This document shows, one piece after another, positions 60,651-64,000 of a stretch of DNA of 64,000 nucleotides. The notes beneath the pieces were generated by a model. It made no database searches and was not told the DNA's origin. It was given only the letters and a program-made list of their open reading frames with translations. This DNA is from Aplidium turbinatum. Lineage: Eukaryota > Chordata > Ascidiacea > Aplousobranchia > Polyclinidae. Within the stretch, counting starts at the first letter, position 1. Every line of letters begins with the position of its first letter. The DNA is taken from contig OU964923.1 of assembly GCA_918807975.1 (NCBI GenBank), positions 17,651,235-17,715,234 of the forward strand, read 5' to 3'. The translations under genes were made by a program, and so were the position numbers.

Positions 60651-61976
60651 AAAGTTATGAAGACCCAAACATGGAGGAAAATGTACATGTGAAAGCATTT
60701 TGAGGGACCTTGGTGACTTTGAAGGGCTGTAATTTCTAAACGTCTTGAGACAATGAGCTGAATTTTTTTTGTGTTCATTATACATCAATATGAAACTTTA
60801 GTGAGAATTTCAAGAACATCTAAGAGGGTCGAGCTTGCACACCCTGTTGAGTTGACATGGAATGACCCATTTGTGTATTATGTGCAGCTTTCAAAGTCGG
60901 TAGCAACCTTAAAAATGCTTTCGATTGCCCTAACAATTTGACAGGATCATTTTTTCAGGTATTGACACGATACAACAGGGTGCCCCATTGAATTAAAAAA
61001 AATTTCAATTTATGAATTACCCTAATGCGCGCTGTTGCTGCGTTTGCGCGCTTACTGCGTATTTTTTTCTTCTTTCGCCTTCTCTTTCAAAGCAAAAGAT
61101 GAAAGAACAAATGAAAAAAAAGTGCATATAACTTCTAAATTCAACTGTTTTTGCCAAGTAAATCTGTGGCGCGTGCGATCTTTGTCTGGCTCGTACTCCC
61201 AAGGATATGAGTTCAATACCACCAGGAGGTGCTTTTTTTTAAACTAAAATTTAACCCGAAGTGACTCTATCGTTAGGCTACGCAATTTTGTGGCCGTTCA
61301 GTTTAGTTTGTTTTAGGTATCTCTGACCATCATAACAAAAAATATATATATATATGACAAACATTGTAGAGGTCTAGAAAAAGGCAGAAGCGACAAAACG
61401 TGGGCGTTATAGCGTGCATGATACCAAAGCAGGACAATCAGTTTAAAATATGCCACGGTCACAACACCTTAATAATTTTTTTATGAATTTTGAATTTTTT
61501 TTACTCATATTAATTGTTAAAGAAAAAAACTCACTAGCCTTTTTTTCTCTTTTTCTAAATTTATAAAAAATGTCAAAAATTGTTTCGGCGCCCCTGTTGT
61601 TACTCGTGCAGAACATTTCCTTTGAAAACGCTTAAATGCACTCATAAGCGCCGACTTTTATTTTTGCACGGGGTGGCGGATAGCACAAAATGGCAACCTA
61701 AAAACTTTCAAACTGCATGTTTTTGTTTGATTTTTACTAAGCGTGTTTCGTAGATGCAATTGTCTTTTCACACCTGATTTGTGGCTTGATAATTTACAAA
61801 GCAACTTTAAAACAAATCACAGGAGGTATGTCGTGAATTTTATTGTTACGTTGCTGCTCTGACACTTAACATTTGGCAAAAGTATTTTTGCGAACAGCAG
61901 CTCTGTTAATCAACTGTTCAAGTTGTAACCGTGATGCTTCAGCTTGATAAACATTTAAAATTAGGACGTGGTTCAA
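60651..61976. other. repeat-like flank, no gene
   Basis: 60651-60990 continues without structure and contains CCTGTTGAGTTGACATGGAATG and later CAACAGGGTGCCCC, which may be parts of one dispersed repeat. An AT microsatellite lies at 61340-61356. A tRNA-like stretch at 61165-61245 has a weak B box (GAGTTCAATACC) and a T-run. Confidence 0.35.
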
Positions 61977-62388
61977 TCACTGTTGCATCATGGTACTGGT
62001 AGATCGCAAGCAGGTTTTTATGCGCCTGAGACCTGAGTGCACTAAACGATCGCTCCGTCTCGCAGGTGGTGAAAGGCAACGATAATCTTCCACCTCTCTT
62101 ATCGTGCTAACGCCTTTTGGCAGTGGCACACTTTCGTTTCGTTCAGGCGTTTGGTCACTTTCATGCTGGCTGAAATCCTGACTAGATACAACAAAAAATG
62201 ACTCAATGGAGGGCTGCAATTTTGAACGCTTTTTCGGTGGCACCTTTAAGCTGAATAAAACTGGATTGTCGGTGAAAACTTTTACTGGACGACTTTTCGT
62301 AATTTTTTCTATGATGTAACAAGCAACTCCTAGGTCAGACCAATAAATTCCCGCCTCACAGTTTGTCACGCACTGACACGCAATATTA
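61977..62388 (-). CDS. candidate terminal exon with PIP-box-like motif
   Basis: After the acceptor TTATCTACTTCATGCAG, 136 codons stay open on the minus strand to TGA at 61977. The peptide starts NIACQCVTNCEAGIYW and has a basic stretch PPKKRSKL followed by Q-P-S-I-E-S-F-F (62193-62216), which fits the PCNA-interacting consensus QxxIxxFF. It ends with a Ser/Arg-rich tail (LSPPARRSDRL). No ATG lies in frame, so it would be the 3' exon of a gene whose other exons lie at higher coordinates or outside. The protein is not recognised. The motif suggests, but does not prove, a replication or repair role in the nucleus. Confidence 0.35.
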
Positions 62389-63355
62389 CTGCATGAAGTA
62401 GATAACAAAGTAGAAATTAAAGCATGAAGTAGATGACAGTACACTCCAATTGAAATCGGAAAATAATTCAAAATGCAAAATCTTGAGTAATTGAAAAAGG
62501 TTGCTTTTATTATTTGGAATTGGCAAGGGTGTAGCTTTCCTCGAATAGAATTGTGTAAGCGTGTAAATTTGCAGAACGTTAAAACTGCCACTTTACTAAG
62601 TGCATTTTTTAAATAAAACTAAAAAAGTTTCAAAAATTGCATTTTTTTAATGAAATTTGAAAATAGATATTCATTTAGGGGGTGGAGTTATCAATCATCG
62701 AGATAATTTTATTTCCAAGTATTTTATAGCTGTCATAATTTATAGCGATATTATATGAGCAGTTTAAAATTTTTCAAAACAGATTTTTGAGGGAGGCAAT
62801 GGAAAGATCGTATTTTATTGATTAATAAATCCCATTGTAAACCTAACAAATGAAACAATGACTAATGACAAGTAACAAATAAACAATCGCAACAACAACA
62901 AGGAAAAAACTCGTAGCCACATGTTGCGTAATCTTCACGTAGCTTGCTTGATGTTACGCGCGTATCATGCTTGTGACAAAAACAATCATTTTCTTCGTCA
63001 TCCTGTATTGGTTCACCTTTTGCTTTACGTTGACTTGAAGCGAAAACCAATGATCAAAAAAAGATTTAAACGTCCGTTCAAATTACATTTATTTGCAATA
63101 AGTAACCGAATGCAACCTAAACGGGGTGGCTGCCACCCCGCCACAGCGGTTACGGGGTGGCGTGGCCACCCCGTAACCCCGTAAGGAGGCGCCAGTGAAT
63201 GCGCTATAATCTTCGTAATAAAGTTGGCCACCATACAAAAGTTTTGGCTTTCCTTTTTCGCTGCCATTCTGAATCAGGGACTCTACAGTCTACACTCTGT
63301 CTGCTCGTCTAAAGCACGTCACATCTAGCACATCTCTAGCATATACGCTACCCTA
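62389..63355. other. mostly noncoding; GC-rich hairpins at 63119-63186
   Basis: No supported gene. At 63121-63140 ACGGGGTGGCTGCCACCCCG and at 63150-63175 TTACGGGGTGGC...GCCACCCCGTAA are two adjacent near-perfect hairpins, in contrast to the AT-rich surroundings. They may be the end of a mobile element. Confidence 0.4.
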
Positions 63356-63690
63356 ATTAATTGTTCGTAAAGAATTGTAACTGTTTTACGAACAATTAGT
63401 ACAGTAGAACTCGGTTAATCCGGATTCGGTTAATCCGGATCTTCGCCTAATCCGGATGAAACTGGAAGTACAAATGAGTCAGGTTTGATAGAACCGTCAT
63501 CGGTTAATCCGGATCTTCGCCTAATCCGGATGGAATCGCCGGTCAAATCGAATCCGGATTAACCGAGTTCTACTTGTATTACCGTCAATTGCATGCACGA
63601 AGAAATGCTTTACGAAGAATTGTGTTACAAAGAATTAATTTTACGAACAATTGTTTACAAATAATTGTTTTACGAACAACTGTTTATGAA
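63356..63690. repeat. TTTACGAACAATTG-type dispersed units
   Basis: The motif TACGAA(C/G)AATT occurs irregularly at least six times on both sides of the Tigger-like MITE. It is a degenerate satellite-like stretch. Confidence 0.5.
63402..63575. mobile_element. Tigger/pogo-like MITE, 174 bp
   Basis: The ends CAGTAGAACTCGGTTAATCC and GGATTAACCGAGTTCTACTT match the Tigger terminal pattern (CAGT...CGGTTA-TCCG) and lie next to TA on the left. GGTTAATCCGGATCTTCGCC recurs internally. It is noncoding. Confidence 0.75.
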
Positions 63691-63711
63691 AAAAACGTTG
63701 GACACCCTTAA

Positions 63712-63996
63712 AACCAGCTTTCAAAAGGCGTCGAGAATCGAGATGATAACGCTGAAGAAGCCACGTCCAGCACGAAGGAACGTAGAGATGACATTGATGA
63801 AGAAAGCAGTGCTTCAAGGATGGACAGTGGTGAAGTCAATGTCTCAGGCAATGCACCGGTAGTTGTAGAAGACAGCATGAGCCATAGATCTCTACCGGCT
63901 CTATTTGACGTTAGCATGCTGCCGGATCAGTTTCCGACTCCGGAAGGTCGTGTGTTGCAAAGGAAGCTTTTTCCGAGTTCTAATGGATGCGTCTGA
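63712..63996 (+). CDS. protein-like frame at window edge, unrecognised
   Basis: Open for about 94 codons to TGA at 63994, with GC content well above the surroundings. The sequence is acidic at first (VENRDDNAEEATSSTKERRD), then reads LPALFDVSMLPDQFPTPEG and RVLQRKLFPSSNGCV. An acceptor-like AAAACCAG ends at 63717 in phase. It may be an exon of a gene continuing past the window, or part of a transposon. An overlapping ATG frame (63665-63862) is judged less likely because its composition is less protein-like. Confidence 0.33.
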   Translation, partial: NQLSKGVENRDDNAEEATSSTKERRDDIDEESSASRMDSGEVNVSGNAPVVVEDSMSHRSLPALFDVSMLPDQFPTPEGRVLQRKLFPSSNGCV

Positions 63997-64000
63997 TGAT

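Noticed and set aside
61165-61245. second tRNA-like sequence followed by a T-run
   Set aside because: The B box is weak, the A box is not convincing and no cloverleaf forms. It could be a SINE remnant but this cannot be supported.

Overview
This 64 kb window is AT-rich eukaryotic DNA, most likely from a marine invertebrate and plausibly a tunicate. That placement rests on general character only: a large-intron GPCR gene, LINEs of the RTE, L2/CR1-like and Jockey/I-like groups, many hAT-type DNA transposons with 8-bp target duplications, tRNA-derived SINEs and hammerhead-ribozyme retroposons. No bacterial genes, CRISPR array or operon structure is present.

The one gene that can be rebuilt with confidence is a seven-transmembrane receptor of the rhodopsin family on the minus strand, running from 23390 down to 3923. 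Six exons join in phase with consensus splice sites to give a 488-residue protein with all seven membrane segments, a long second extracellular loop and the motifs D-R-F, W-L-P and N-F-F-L-Y. Motifs suggest a peptide/GPR139-142-like or FMRFamide-receptor-like protein. Its second and third introns hold two inverted copies of one hAT-type element. The copy in intron 3 contains a 298-bp retroposon carrying a hammerhead ribozyme whose core and all three stems are intact, and two decayed relatives of the motif lie in the same intron.

Left of the receptor (1-2424) lies a decayed hAT transposon with a ZMYM1-like transposase. Right of it (23.9-37.9 kb) are a truncated LINE with a 14-bp target duplication, a LINE with a 5' inversion, a 211-bp hAT MITE, and a few short unproven candidate exons at 26.8-27.8 and 35.4 kb. 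From 37.9 kb to the end the window is mostly transposon on transposon: a 2.7-kb hAT-like element; a tRNA-SINE split by a hAT element; a hAT element split by another; a 950-bp inverted-repeat element; a Jockey/I-like LINE; an L2/CR1-like LINE; a hAT transposase relic; and an RTE LINE (53.9-60.0 kb) cut by three elements. One of these is a 3.2-kb foldback element with tandem-repeat termini and pieces of a Tigger/pogo transposase. A 612-bp near-perfect palindrome follows. The last 3 kb hold a candidate terminal exon with a PCNA-binding (PIP-box-like) motif, a Tigger-like MITE and a protein-like reading frame running to the window edge.

Across the whole window TAGGCCTA and TAGGCTA/TAGCCTA are strikingly over-represented. 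In one alignable case the sequence looks like a small insertion with a TA duplication, as a cut-and-paste transposon footprint would leave.
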